DNA from: a virus
DNA length: 24,955 nt
Reading direction: 5' to 3' (one strand)
Virus record (IMG/VR): IMGVR_UViG_3300042863_001450
Location: 1-24,955 of that record
Both the position numbers and the translations under genes were made by a program. Shown piece by piece: positions 1 to 7,379 of the stretch (its first letter is position 1; each line of letters starts with the position of its first letter). The notes beneath the pieces were generated by a model. It was not told the origin of the DNA. It made no database searches and saw only the letters and a program-made list of their open reading frames with translations.

Positions 1-2
1 TT

Positions 3-335
3 GCACAGCGATTCGGAGTTGACGTCCTGGCTAAAGTGATATTTGCATTCTCACCAGACATTGTGATGAGTCCCTTGGCCCTGCCTAGAGCATTGTTGGA
101 TACATGGGTAGACGAACTTGTGCCTCAAGTAGATGGTGCGTTGCGTGACATATTGTTACAACTGAAAATCAGACCCACATTTTCTGAACAATGGCCCAAC
201 GAGTATGCCAAAGGACTTGTTCGGGGCAAAGCTCGTGTGTTACAATTAGAAAGCATACGCACACAGAAGATTACAATGGCTGAAATACTTGCTGATCGTC
301 CCGCAGTGCTGGAATGGTGGAACAACATTGCTTGA
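3..335 (+). CDS. Unknown protein, C-terminal part only
   Basis: The reading frame is open from the first bases of the window to a TGA at 333-335, so only the last 110 residues or so are present and the true start lies upstream. A GTG at 36 could act as a start, but the codons before it (AQRFGVDVLAK) read as ordinary coding sequence. The visible part is mostly helical in character, with a leucine-rich middle and a C-terminus ending EWWNNIA. I recognise no catalytic motif and do not know the family. It is first in a plus-strand run, and the next gene overlaps its end by a few bases, so the two are probably co-translated. Confidence 0.6.
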   Translation, partial: AQRFGVDVLAKVIFAFSPDIVMSPLALPRALLDTWVDELVPQVDGALRDILLQLKIRPTFSEQWPNEYAKGLVRGKARVLQLESIRTQKITMAEILADRPAVLEWWNNIA

Positions 336-1353
336 TAGAATTGAAATAGACCTGCGTGGCGCGGACACACTCACGCTGTACATTGATGTCACAGACAACA
401 GTCTCAGTCGCAAATGGCTGTCGGCATTAAACGACATTATCCGTAACAACTTGCATTTAGAAAAAAACTACTGCTGGCTGGGCTGGACAGAAAGTGTACG
501 CAATGCTGAATATATTGTAGGTCAAATCAATGCCAGCATTGACGCAATCAACTCAGCCGGGTTGGGTTACACCATTGACGATCAGTTCACCGTGGAAGGC
601 ACCATACAAGACAACTTGGATGTTGATCATGAGCGTATGAATTGGCTGCACCGGTATTTTGAAGATCTTCAAGGACACTCTGGGCATATGAGTCCTTACT
701 GGGTCAAGGCCGATGCTGGCACACGCTGGCACATACGACAACTTAACTTGCTGTGTCACGAATACGAAAGTCTTGTGTTGAGCATGCGCAAGGTCATGCA
801 AGCACCTGAATGGCGCCGACCCAGTCAACTCATGTGTTGGCTCAATGCACCACGTTTCGCATTAGATTCAGAAGATTATGAACTGTTTGGCATAGACACA
901 ATCAACCGACAAATGGGCGGAGTATATGTGGGCGTAAACAAAGCAGTAGGCAAAGCACATTGGGAAGTGTTTAATGACGAAGGTCGCAATGTAGAAGAGT
1001 TGGTTACAACCAGTTTACGCAATCAAACAGAAGCCGCTGGAGATTTTGACATAGAATGGGCTAGAGACCCAGGTGCTTATAAGTGGCAAATAAAAAAATT
1101 AGCAGACTTTCGTACATGGCTTGTGGCCAATGGGTTTGATCCTGAAGATTCTAGTCTTACTATTGGTCATCCCCGAGTAGCACAGGTTAACTTAACAAAA
1201 TCATTTGGTACCCTAGATTACAATCAAATCTGGCAACAACTTGCAGGTCATCTTGATGTGTATAAAATACGCACAAGTGATGCTGAAGCTACATATGAGT
1301 ATTGTTGGAGTGATCAAGACTATGCTGAACAGCAAATAAGGAGACTGAGATGA
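328..1353 (+). CDS. Conserved phage protein of unknown function
   Basis: A protein of about 341 residues. I place the start at TTG 328, with GGTGG at 316-320 seven bases upstream. A TTG at 289 would give 13 more residues but would overlap the previous gene by 47 bases. From memory, the pattern LHLEKNYCWLGW near the start, TRWHIRQLNLLCHEYES in the middle, GGVYVGVNKAVGK, FDIEWARD and a C-terminal YCWSDQDY belongs to an uncharacterised family frequent in marine phage genomes; I could not check this. There is no signal peptide, membrane segment or recognised active-site motif. The protein is rich in Trp and Asp and looks soluble. It overlaps the next gene by four bases (ATGA). Confidence 0.75.
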   Translation: MLDRIEIDLRGADTLTLYIDVTDNSLSRKWLSALNDIIRNNLHLEKNYCWLGWTESVRNAEYIVGQINASIDAINSAGLGYTIDDQFTVEGTIQDNLDVDHERMNWLHRYFEDLQGHSGHMSPYWVKADAGTRWHIRQLNLLCHEYESLVLSMRKVMQAPEWRRPSQLMCWLNAPRFALDSEDYELFGIDTINRQMGGVYVGVNKAVGKAHWEVFNDEGRNVEELVTTSLRNQTEAAGDFDIEWARDPGAYKWQIKKLADFRTWLVANGFDPEDSSLTIGHPRVAQVNLTKSFGTLDYNQIWQQLAGHLDVYKIRTSDAEATYEYCWSDQDYAEQQIRRLR

Positions 1354-1451
1354 AATGGATACGTAAACTTTGGGACAGAATTACTTTAGAAATTCGTTAT
1401 CGTAAGAAGTTGAAAGAACTTCGCAAACGAGATCCGTTTATCTACAAATGA
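1350..1451 (+). CDS. Small basic protein ending RDPFIYK
   Basis: A 33-residue protein, very rich in Lys and Arg (MKWIRKLWDRITLEIRY at the start, KKLKELRKRDPFIYK at the end). AAGGAG lies six bases before the ATG. The start overlaps the previous stop (ATGA), and the stop overlaps the next start (ATGA again), so it is embedded in a coupled chain. Small basic proteins ending in a similar RDPFIYK motif are, from memory, common in T4-like marine phages; their function is not known to me. Its first half could form an amphipathic helix. Confidence 0.7.
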   Translation: MKWIRKLWDRITLEIRYRKKLKELRKRDPFIYK

Positions 1452-1792
1452 ATAGCTGGGCATTAATGTTGGCGTTGTCAACTCATCTGGGATTCTCAGG
1501 TGATTACAATAACATACACCCTCATGTAAGATACACGTCAGAAACTTCTTATATCACAGGTGCATACTATAATTCTGACTACCGACCCAGTGTTTATGCC
1601 GGACGAGAATTCAAGTTTGATTTTGCCACTGTAGAACTTGGTGCTGTGACCGGATATAGTGCTACACCATTGGCGCCTTTTGTTAGAGCAAAAAAAGGTA
1701 ATTGGTGGGTTGCTCCAGGTTACGAAGTCAATAGTAACCGTGCTGGTATTGTAGTAGGATATGAAATAACTTTCAAGGAGTTTGGAAATTAA
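1448..1792 (+). CDS. Small beta-rich, possibly exported protein, unknown function
   Basis: A 114-residue protein. The first 16 or so residues (MNSWALMLALSTHLGF) are hydrophobic but have no positive charge, so a signal peptide is only possible. The rest alternates aromatic and polar residues in strand-like stretches (GAYYNSDYRPSVYAG, VELGAVTGYS, WWVAPGYEV, GIVVGYEITF), which suggests a small beta-barrel or beta-sandwich. It has no Shine-Dalgarno of its own; its ATG overlaps the stop of the 33-residue gene, so it depends on coupling. Its end carries the AAGGAG (1775-1780) that serves the carbamoyltransferase. The repeated aromatic strands recall small outer-membrane proteins, but I cannot name a family. 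Confidence 0.7.
   Translation: MNSWALMLALSTHLGFSGDYNNIHPHVRYTSETSYITGAYYNSDYRPSVYAGREFKFDFATVELGAVTGYSATPLAPFVRAKKGNWWVAPGYEVNSNRAGIVVGYEITFKEFGN
1775..1790 (+). promoter_or_regulatory. Ribosome binding site deciding an ATT start
   Basis: AAGGAG at 1775-1780 is followed, after seven bases, by ATT at 1788. There is no ATG, GTG or CTG at a usable distance in this frame. TTG 1782 is one base away and TTG 1797 is sixteen bases away. Initiation at ATT yields M-N-I-L-G-I-S-A, the usual family N-terminus. AUU initiation is known for infC of Escherichia coli. A mutated or miscalled ATG is the alternative. Confidence 0.6.
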
Positions 1793-3269
1793 TATCTTGG
1801 GAATATCAGCTGGCTATCATGATGCTGCTGCCTCAGTGATCAACTCACAAGGCGACATCGTGTTTGCTGGCCATAGTGAGCGGTATAGTAAAAAGAAAAA
1901 TGATGCAGACATCCACAAAGACTTGATATGGGACGTATGCAATGTCGGCGGCATTGATCATGTGGCCTACTACGAAACACCCTGGAAAAAACAACTACGC
2001 CAGTGGTACAGCGGTCAGGGCATAGAGTGGAACAAGTTGACCACAAAACAAATCCTCAAGCAACAACTCAAAGGATTTTTTCCAACAGCATCGCACAGTT
2101 GTCACAGTCATCATTTGAGCCATGCAGCCAGCGGATTTCAAACAAGTCCATATGACCGTGCCACAGTGGTGGTAATTGATGCCATAGGCGAGTGGGACAC
2201 AATCACAATCTGGGGAGCAGAATATGACAGAAAAGGACGAGCACAGTACAAGCGACTGTGGGCACAACGATATCCTCACAGCCTGGGTCTGTTTTACAGT
2301 GCAATTACTAAGCATGTGGGCCTACACCCACTAGACGAAGAATACATCACCATGGGCATGGCAGCATATGGTGATGATCATTATCATGATCTCATGGAAG
2401 CAGTGTTGATCAGTGATCCCGGTACTGCACAGTTCAAACAAAACTTACATGCCGGAGTTAGTGACACTTTCATGGGTGGACTGGATAATGTGGATATTGC
2501 TGCTGCCGCGCAGCGATTGTTGGAACGCTTGATCGGCAACGTCATGCGTCGGGCCAGAGACTTTGGGTGGAGCACCAATCTTGTGTATCAAGGTGGTGTT
2601 GCACTCAACTGTTTGGCCAATAGAAAATTAAGGAGATTTTTTGATGATATATGGATTATGCCTTGTCCTGGTGATGCTGGCAGTAGCCTTGGCGCCGCAG
2701 CCCTTGTTTACAATAAGCGCATTAATTGGACTAATGCTTTTTTGGGCCATGACATACCTGGTAGGTATCCTGTTGATGCTGCCGTTGGTGGTCTCTTGCG
2801 TGATGGCATTGTTGGTGTGGCTAGCGGTCGCGCCGAATTCGGACCCAGAGCACTAGGAAATCGTAGCCTACTGGCTGACCCACGTATGCCCAGCATAAAA
2901 GATCAAGTAAATGCAATCAAGCGCAGACAAAAGTTTAGACCCTTTGCGCCAGTCATATTAGCTGAACTGGCTGATCAATACTTTGACATCAAGCCAGGCT
3001 GGCATACTCACAGTTATATGCAGTCAGTGGCTCATTGTCGCCAACCTGACGTTTACCCTGCCATATGTCATGTTGATGGCACCAGTAGAGTACAAACGGT
3101 GGCAGCGGATGGATCAGGAATAAGACAGTTGTTGGAAGCATGGTACGCCAAAACAGGTTGTCCCATGTTGCTGAACACCAGTTTGAACATACGTGGCGAG
3201 CCCATGGTCAATGATCGTGCAGACGCTGACCGTTTTGAAATGCTATATGGTGTAACAGTATACTCATGA
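1788..3269 (+). CDS. Carbamoyltransferase, NodU/CmcH/TobZ family
   Basis: O-carbamoyltransferases of this family convert carbamoyl phosphate and ATP to carbamoyl-adenylate, then move the carbamoyl group to a hydroxyl of a sugar, antibiotic or other acceptor. The N-terminal Kae1-like half shows NILGISAGYHDAAAS at residues 2-16, the metal-binding HSHHLSHAAS at about 106-115, VVVIDAIGEWDT at 127-138 and YQGGVALNCLAN at about 267-278. The C-terminal YrdC-like half has EFGPRALGNRSLLADPR at about 350-366, RRQKFRPFAPV and LLNTSLNIRGEP near the end. All key motifs look intact. At about 493 residues it is shorter than the usual 550 or more. The start appears to be ATT at 1788, seven bases after AAGGAG. 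TTG at 1782 is only one base from that Shine-Dalgarno, and the ATT start gives the N-terminus typical of the family. The acceptor is unknown. Confidence 0.93.
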   Translation: MNILGISAGYHDAAASVINSQGDIVFAGHSERYSKKKNDADIHKDLIWDVCNVGGIDHVAYYETPWKKQLRQWYSGQGIEWNKLTTKQILKQQLKGFFPTASHSCHSHHLSHAASGFQTSPYDRATVVVIDAIGEWDTITIWGAEYDRKGRAQYKRLWAQRYPHSLGLFYSAITKHVGLHPLDEEYITMGMAAYGDDHYHDLMEAVLISDPGTAQFKQNLHAGVSDTFMGGLDNVDIAAAAQRLLERLIGNVMRRARDFGWSTNLVYQGGVALNCLANRKLRRFFDDIWIMPCPGDAGSSLGAAALVYNKRINWTNAFLGHDIPGRYPVDAAVGGLLRDGIVGVASGRAEFGPRALGNRSLLADPRMPSIKDQVNAIKRRQKFRPFAPVILAELADQYFDIKPGWHTHSYMQSVAHCRQPDVYPAICHVDGTSRVQTVAADGSGIRQLLEAWYAKTGCPMLLNTSLNIRGEPMVNDRADADRFEMLYGVTVYS

Positions 3270-4051
3270 TCAAATCTACAAAAACTCGATATTGCAATGA
3301 ATTTTGGTACCACAGTAATGATCTAATGATTGGTGCCAGCCTTGCTCGTTACGGAGAGTACGGACAATGCGAAATTGATTTTATCCTGAGTTTTTTAACT
3401 GATAGTGCTGTGGTATATGATGTGGGAGCCAACATAGGATACCATACCACAGCATTTGCCACACGGGCCAAACGTGTGTATGCGTTTGAACCACATCCGG
3501 GTAACTATGCGTTGTTAGAAAAAAACACTGAAGAATTTGACAATGTGTTTTTAGGACAGTACGCAGTGAGTGACCGCAAGACAACCTGTTACATTTCAGA
3601 TTATGATCCTGATCAGACAAGCAATTTTGGTGCTGTTAGTGTTGTTGCCCACACCACAGGAATTCCGGTTACTGCCATTGATTTAGATACTGCTGGACTG
3701 GACCCACCAGACTTTATCAAGATTGATGCGGAAGGACATGAACTACAGGTGTTGCAAGGTTGTGAGCAAATCATACAACAATATTGCCCTGTGGTATACT
3801 ATGAAGCGCATGAATCACAGGACCTTAGAGACATATACTTGTTGTTGAGCGAAGATAGATATAGATTTTATTGGGCCCAAGTCAACAATTATAATCCTGC
3901 AAATTTTGCCAACAACACAGACAATGTATTTGGAGGTACAGCATTGATGAGTATATTGGCCTGGCCTCGTCACCTGGGCGAGTTGCCGATGACCCCTGTG
4001 TTAGGCGCCGACGATACTGCCAATAGATTTTATCTAGCTGGACATCCTTAG
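3266..4051 (+). CDS. FkbM-family SAM-dependent methyltransferase
   Basis: A 261-residue class I methyltransferase of the FkbM type, a family that usually O-methylates sugars or other small hydroxylated products. Motif I for SAM binding is VVYDVGANIGYHT at residues 49-61. The acidic end of strand 2 is YAFEPHPGN at 72-80, and the family hallmark FIKIDAEGHE is at 150-159. It overlaps the carbamoyltransferase by four bases (ATGA), so the two are probably made together and may act on the same product. There is no good Shine-Dalgarno of its own, which fits coupling. It ends convergently, with its stop sharing bases with the stop of the minus-strand amidinotransferase. The exact substrate cannot be read from the sequence. 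Confidence 0.9.
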   Translation: MIKSTKTRYCNEFWYHSNDLMIGASLARYGEYGQCEIDFILSFLTDSAVVYDVGANIGYHTTAFATRAKRVYAFEPHPGNYALLEKNTEEFDNVFLGQYAVSDRKTTCYISDYDPDQTSNFGAVSVVAHTTGIPVTAIDLDTAGLDPPDFIKIDAEGHELQVLQGCEQIIQQYCPVVYYEAHESQDLRDIYLLLSEDRYRFYWAQVNNYNPANFANNTDNVFGGTALMSILAWPRHLGELPMTPVLGADDTANRFYLAGHP

Positions 4052-5088
4052 AGATAAGTCTCCAGGCCACCGCGACGTCGAATGTCTTGAGTGCAACAAC
4101 TGATACCACCATCCCAAAAGTAACTGTGACGAAGTTCTGAGATGATGGGTTCTATCCGGTGCTTACGGCAATAGTCAAACACTTCTCGGTTGTATGCACT
4201 GAATATAACGTGAGACTCATCCAACACCAGGCAGTTGACATCAAAAACAGTTTCAGCAACAAATCCAATCCACTTGGTTAGATAAGTGTTCACAAAGTCT
4301 GTAAACTCAGGTGTGGGTGTTTGTCCTTGCACATACCACGCACCTGGGCTAGACTCATACTTGAACTTGCCAACTTCCATAGCAGCCCAGATACTACTAT
4401 CCCATATTTTGCAAACGTCCCATCCTGGAAAGTCTGCAGCCAAGTTTAAATTTACGTCATGCTTGCTACTCAGCAACACTCCTGGCTTGAGTATGGCAAA
4501 CACAGCATCGCCGTGTCCATCTGTGATTGCTTCGTGTATTCTATATTCGGGCCCTAGCACATTGTCCACAATCCAGCGAGTTTGATCTGGACGTAAAAAA
4601 CCGCTATTGTCAAAGAACACATCACGACCCACACGCACAATGCAACTGGCACTGGCACCATTTAAAATACAATTCTCGTCCCACCCTGTGGGTCCATGTG
4701 GGTTGATAACTGAATTAGGTTGTACTGCTTCGTACTCAGCACATAATCCATCTAACTCTTGCATAGCTAGTACACGCAACAACTTATTACCTAGTGTGAT
4801 CTGCCAGTCTCTTGGTGTGAGTGGCGGTAGTGGTGCACCTTCTCCACTTATTTGATTTTGTTGAAATTGGTGTTTGTTGGGAAGGTTGGGTCTTTGTACT
4901 CGCGCACCATAAGTCTCAATGGTTTTTTGCAAATTAGATAAATCTTCCTCAGTTTCATATAATATCTGTTGCAGTTGATTTCGCACTTGAGCATTTTCGA
5001 TAAAGTCAAAATAGTCTGGTGTATATGCACGACCCACAATAACTTCTTCTAGTGGTTGCCAACTGGTATATGAGTTAATGGGATTCAT
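4048..5088 (-). CDS. Amidinotransferase of the glycine/inosamine amidinotransferase family
   Basis: Enzymes of this guanidino-modifying fold (GATM, StrB, CyrA) move the amidino group of arginine to a primary amine through a covalent Cys intermediate. At 346 residues the length fits. Visible landmarks are NSYTSWQPLEEVIVG at 5-19, TPRD at 91-94, VGRDVFF at 153-159, DGHGDAVFAILKPGVLLS at 190-207 with the catalytic-type His192, and SCCTQDIRRRG at 330-340, which matches the GATM ending HCWTCDVRRRG and gives Cys331 as the nucleophile. By eye, the position of the GATM triad Asp is a Ser (Ser146 in GASASC). AAGGA lies five bases before the ATG. It overlaps the neighbouring glycosyltransferase-like gene by 14 bases. 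The acceptor amine is unknown; an amino sugar made by the nearby aminotransferase is an inference. Confidence 0.88.
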   Translation of the reverse strand: MNPINSYTSWQPLEEVIVGRAYTPDYFDFIENAQVRNQLQQILYETEEDLSNLQKTIETYGARVQRPNLPNKHQFQQNQISGEGAPLPPLTPRDWQITLGNKLLRVLAMQELDGLCAEYEAVQPNSVINPHGPTGWDENCILNGASASCIVRVGRDVFFDNSGFLRPDQTRWIVDNVLGPEYRIHEAITDGHGDAVFAILKPGVLLSSKHDVNLNLAADFPGWDVCKIWDSSIWAAMEVGKFKYESSPGAWYVQGQTPTPEFTDFVNTYLTKWIGFVAETVFDVNCLVLDESHVIFSAYNREVFDYCRKHRIEPIISELRHSYFWDGGISCCTQDIRRRGGLETYL

Positions 5089-6232
5089 TGATTTCCTTGA
5101 TTAGGGTATTTAAACGGTCCTTCTTGCTGGCAAGAAATAACTGTTGGTTATGTTCTATATCTGCACGACACAGTTCAAACAGTTGTGGCAAATCTGGTTG
5201 AGTAAAAAAGATTGATCGAGTCAATGCCATCCAACGCTGTGTGGCATTGGGCTCAAGATCATAACTGTTGTCCAACACCGAATCAAACACACAATATCCC
5301 AGATCCCGCAACACTTGCAAACTGCCAGCAGGTCCTGCCACAAAAAACATTTGTCCATGCTTGATAGGTTTGAATGTTTTTTCGGTTAAAAATGCACCAC
5401 TAGATTCAATATCAAAATGTGTTTCCATTACAATGTTGCAATAACTGTTGGCATGATACTTGGGTACTAGAGTTTTGTGATCATTGCGCTGGTCAAAATC
5501 TAACTCGTCGCTGATATATGGAGCTGATTGTAAAAACTTTTCAGTTCTAGTGCGTAATCCTGATATATCATCAATCTCAATAGCACAGTCTACATCCACA
5601 AACTCACCTGACTCGCAATAACTCCAGTATGAATTATCTAGTATTCCGTTGTGCTTTAAATCAGCCATGGCCAAGGCACGCCATGATTTGTGCAGTCTGT
5701 TGAGCACAGTAAACTCACGTTCTCTTGGATTGTGATGTATCTTTAGTGCAAGGTTTGCTCGGTTGCGTTGATAGTACCAAAGTTCAAAGTCTGTAAAGTA
5801 CACAAAGTTTTTTAACTGTTTGGCAGCAGTATTGCCACTCACAAACACATAACAGTTCTTGCGCAAATTGTGCTTGGCGCATAGTTCGTCCAGTCTGATT
5901 TTAATACGCAAAGGGTTATCACCTTCGTGATAGTAAAACAGCACACGCACATCATCAAAGAACAATCCGGTACGTATGCGTTCAGGCATTAGTTCAAAGT
6001 AGTCAATGCTAAAGTCGAAGAAACCCAATCCCACTGGGTACAATACCTCAGCCGGCCATTCAGAATCAATGTCCGTGATGTTTAGTTCAACACCATGTTC
6101 AACGCAATACTCTTGTAGACGCAAAGGCACAGTGTACGGATAGTGTCGATCAAAATCTTGATCTAGCGTCTGGGCTAGAGCAGGGTATATTTTACCGTTG
6201 ACTATTCGGTCCGCTATCAAATTCAATGTCAT
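5075..6232 (-). CDS. Glycosyltransferase-like phage protein (downstream paralogue)
   Basis: A 385-residue protein. The C-terminal third holds AFLTEKTFKPIKHGQMFFVA at about 280-299, then GSLQVLRDLGY and a DNSYD motif at 321-325. The paralogue encoded just upstream has the same series. The middle part (FTVLNRLHKSWRALAM at 174-189) recalls the FLNRRPRPHR-type segment of GT10-like fucosyltransferases, so I infer a glycosyltransferase with a GT-B-like C-terminal half. This is a weak fold-level guess. The ATG has AAGGA about nine bases upstream. It overlaps the upstream paralogue by 41 bases and the downstream amidinotransferase by 14, so the three minus-strand genes form one translation-coupled group. 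Confidence 0.68.
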   Translation of the reverse strand: MTLNLIADRIVNGKIYPALAQTLDQDFDRHYPYTVPLRLQEYCVEHGVELNITDIDSEWPAEVLYPVGLGFFDFSIDYFELMPERIRTGLFFDDVRVLFYYHEGDNPLRIKIRLDELCAKHNLRKNCYVFVSGNTAAKQLKNFVYFTDFELWYYQRNRANLALKIHHNPREREFTVLNRLHKSWRALAMADLKHNGILDNSYWSYCESGEFVDVDCAIEIDDISGLRTRTEKFLQSAPYISDELDFDQRNDHKTLVPKYHANSYCNIVMETHFDIESSGAFLTEKTFKPIKHGQMFFVAGPAGSLQVLRDLGYCVFDSVLDNSYDLEPNATQRWMALTRSIFFTQPDLPQLFELCRADIEHNQQLFLASKKDRLNTLIKEINESH

Positions 6233-7379
6233 TCAACATGTCCTTTAGTTCTTGCCACAATATTTGTTCAAAGCCACCGCCATAAAAATGATTCCAGTTG
6301 TGCTCTATGATTTCCCATGCACTTTCAAATATGTCTTGACGATGTTCTTCCAGGCCATCTAACTGTTTCAATACCTGTGCAATTTTTTCTATGCGCCGTG
6401 AATCATCTGGTTCGTCATCATAACTTTCATCCCACAAGTCACCAAATGTTCGGAATCCATAACTGCGCAGATACTTCAAACTACCTTGTGTGCCTACAAT
6501 AATAAAAGGCATGCCCATGGCAATGGGTTTGAATGTTTTCTCAGTCAAATGATGTCTACGTCCTGTGGCCACGGTCTCAGTAACCAAATATAACAAACTT
6601 TCAGCAGACTGATCAAATAAATCTAACCAGCAAGATTGCATGGGATGACCAGTTTCGTCTTTGAAATTTAATGGCAGCGGCTGGCGTGCAAACACTGTTT
6701 CAATATCAGGATACCTTGTGTTAAGTGATTTCACAGCATCCAGTATTGGAATATTCTCTGCAGGACATATACTGGGGCATGATATGTGATTGTCAGTCAT
6801 GCCCAGTCGGAATATCCAATACAGCATTTCCAATCTGTGTTCACGCTCTCCTGCCACAATGCGATTCGGAGCCAAAAATGTTTGATTAATAGTTCTTTCA
6901 GTCCAAGGCTGGATTAAAAAAGTCTTATCGTATCCGCGATACCAATCCAATGCTGCCCAACCATGGAAAAAATAGTAATAATGTTTCCATCCAAATTGGT
7001 TGCATACTGCATCAACTGCGTCACTATCGCGTTCACTAGTAATAATTGCGCCTACTTGTCGATTGATATTTAGTGGTTTGTTATATCCACTGTCAATGGC
7101 CAATTGATTTAGATGGTTGCGCCGATCTACTGCTCGGTGCAAGTTTTGATTGTTACTAACTACTTGTTTAAATGTAGGTATGTGTATGTTCAAATGAATA
7201 GGCTCTTGGTCCCATAATAGTGTATAATTGTGTTCAATTGCATTATCGCTGCCATAATTAATTAAGCTAGCTGGATCAGTTCTGCCAAATGGTTCACACC
7301 ACCATAATCTTACACCAGGATGATATTTTTTAATCCAAGGCCAGATTGTGTTATCATAAATTTCATCTATTCTAAGCAT
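6192..7379 (-). CDS. Glycosyltransferase-like phage protein (upstream paralogue)
   Basis: A 395-residue protein, first of a three-gene minus-strand group. Near residues 54-62 it has LLWDQEPIH, and at 278-324 it has the series HLTEKTFKPIAMGMPFIIVG, GSLKYLRSYGF and DESYDDEP that it shares with the next gene. The N-terminal halves of the two differ much more than the C-terminal halves, suggesting an old duplication or a shared sugar-nucleotide domain with different acceptor domains. A glycosyltransferase role is inferred from that resemblance and from the neighbours. Its ATG overlaps by two bases the ATG of the divergent 668-residue gene. The only visible promoter lies inside that neighbour, and there is no clear Shine-Dalgarno. 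Confidence 0.68.
   Translation of the reverse strand: MLRIDEIYDNTIWPWIKKYHPGVRLWWCEPFGRTDPASLINYGSDNAIEHNYTLLWDQEPIHLNIHIPTFKQVVSNNQNLHRAVDRRNHLNQLAIDSGYNKPLNINRQVGAIITSERDSDAVDAVCNQFGWKHYYYFFHGWAALDWYRGYDKTFLIQPWTERTINQTFLAPNRIVAGEREHRLEMLYWIFRLGMTDNHISCPSICPAENIPILDAVKSLNTRYPDIETVFARQPLPLNFKDETGHPMQSCWLDLFDQSAESLLYLVTETVATGRRHHLTEKTFKPIAMGMPFIIVGTQGSLKYLRSYGFRTFGDLWDESYDDEPDDSRRIEKIAQVLKQLDGLEEHRQDIFESAWEIIEHNWNHFYGGGFEQILWQELKDMLNDIEFDSGPNSQR

Noticed and set aside
2641-2856. A hydrophobic 71-codon ORF in another frame inside the carbamoyltransferase gene, with AAGGAG eight bases before its ATG.
   Set aside because: It lies over the conserved PGDAGSSLGAA and FGPRALGN coding region, and hydrophobic shadows are common in such frames. 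The Shine-Dalgarno is the only support, so an overprinted gene is not claimed.
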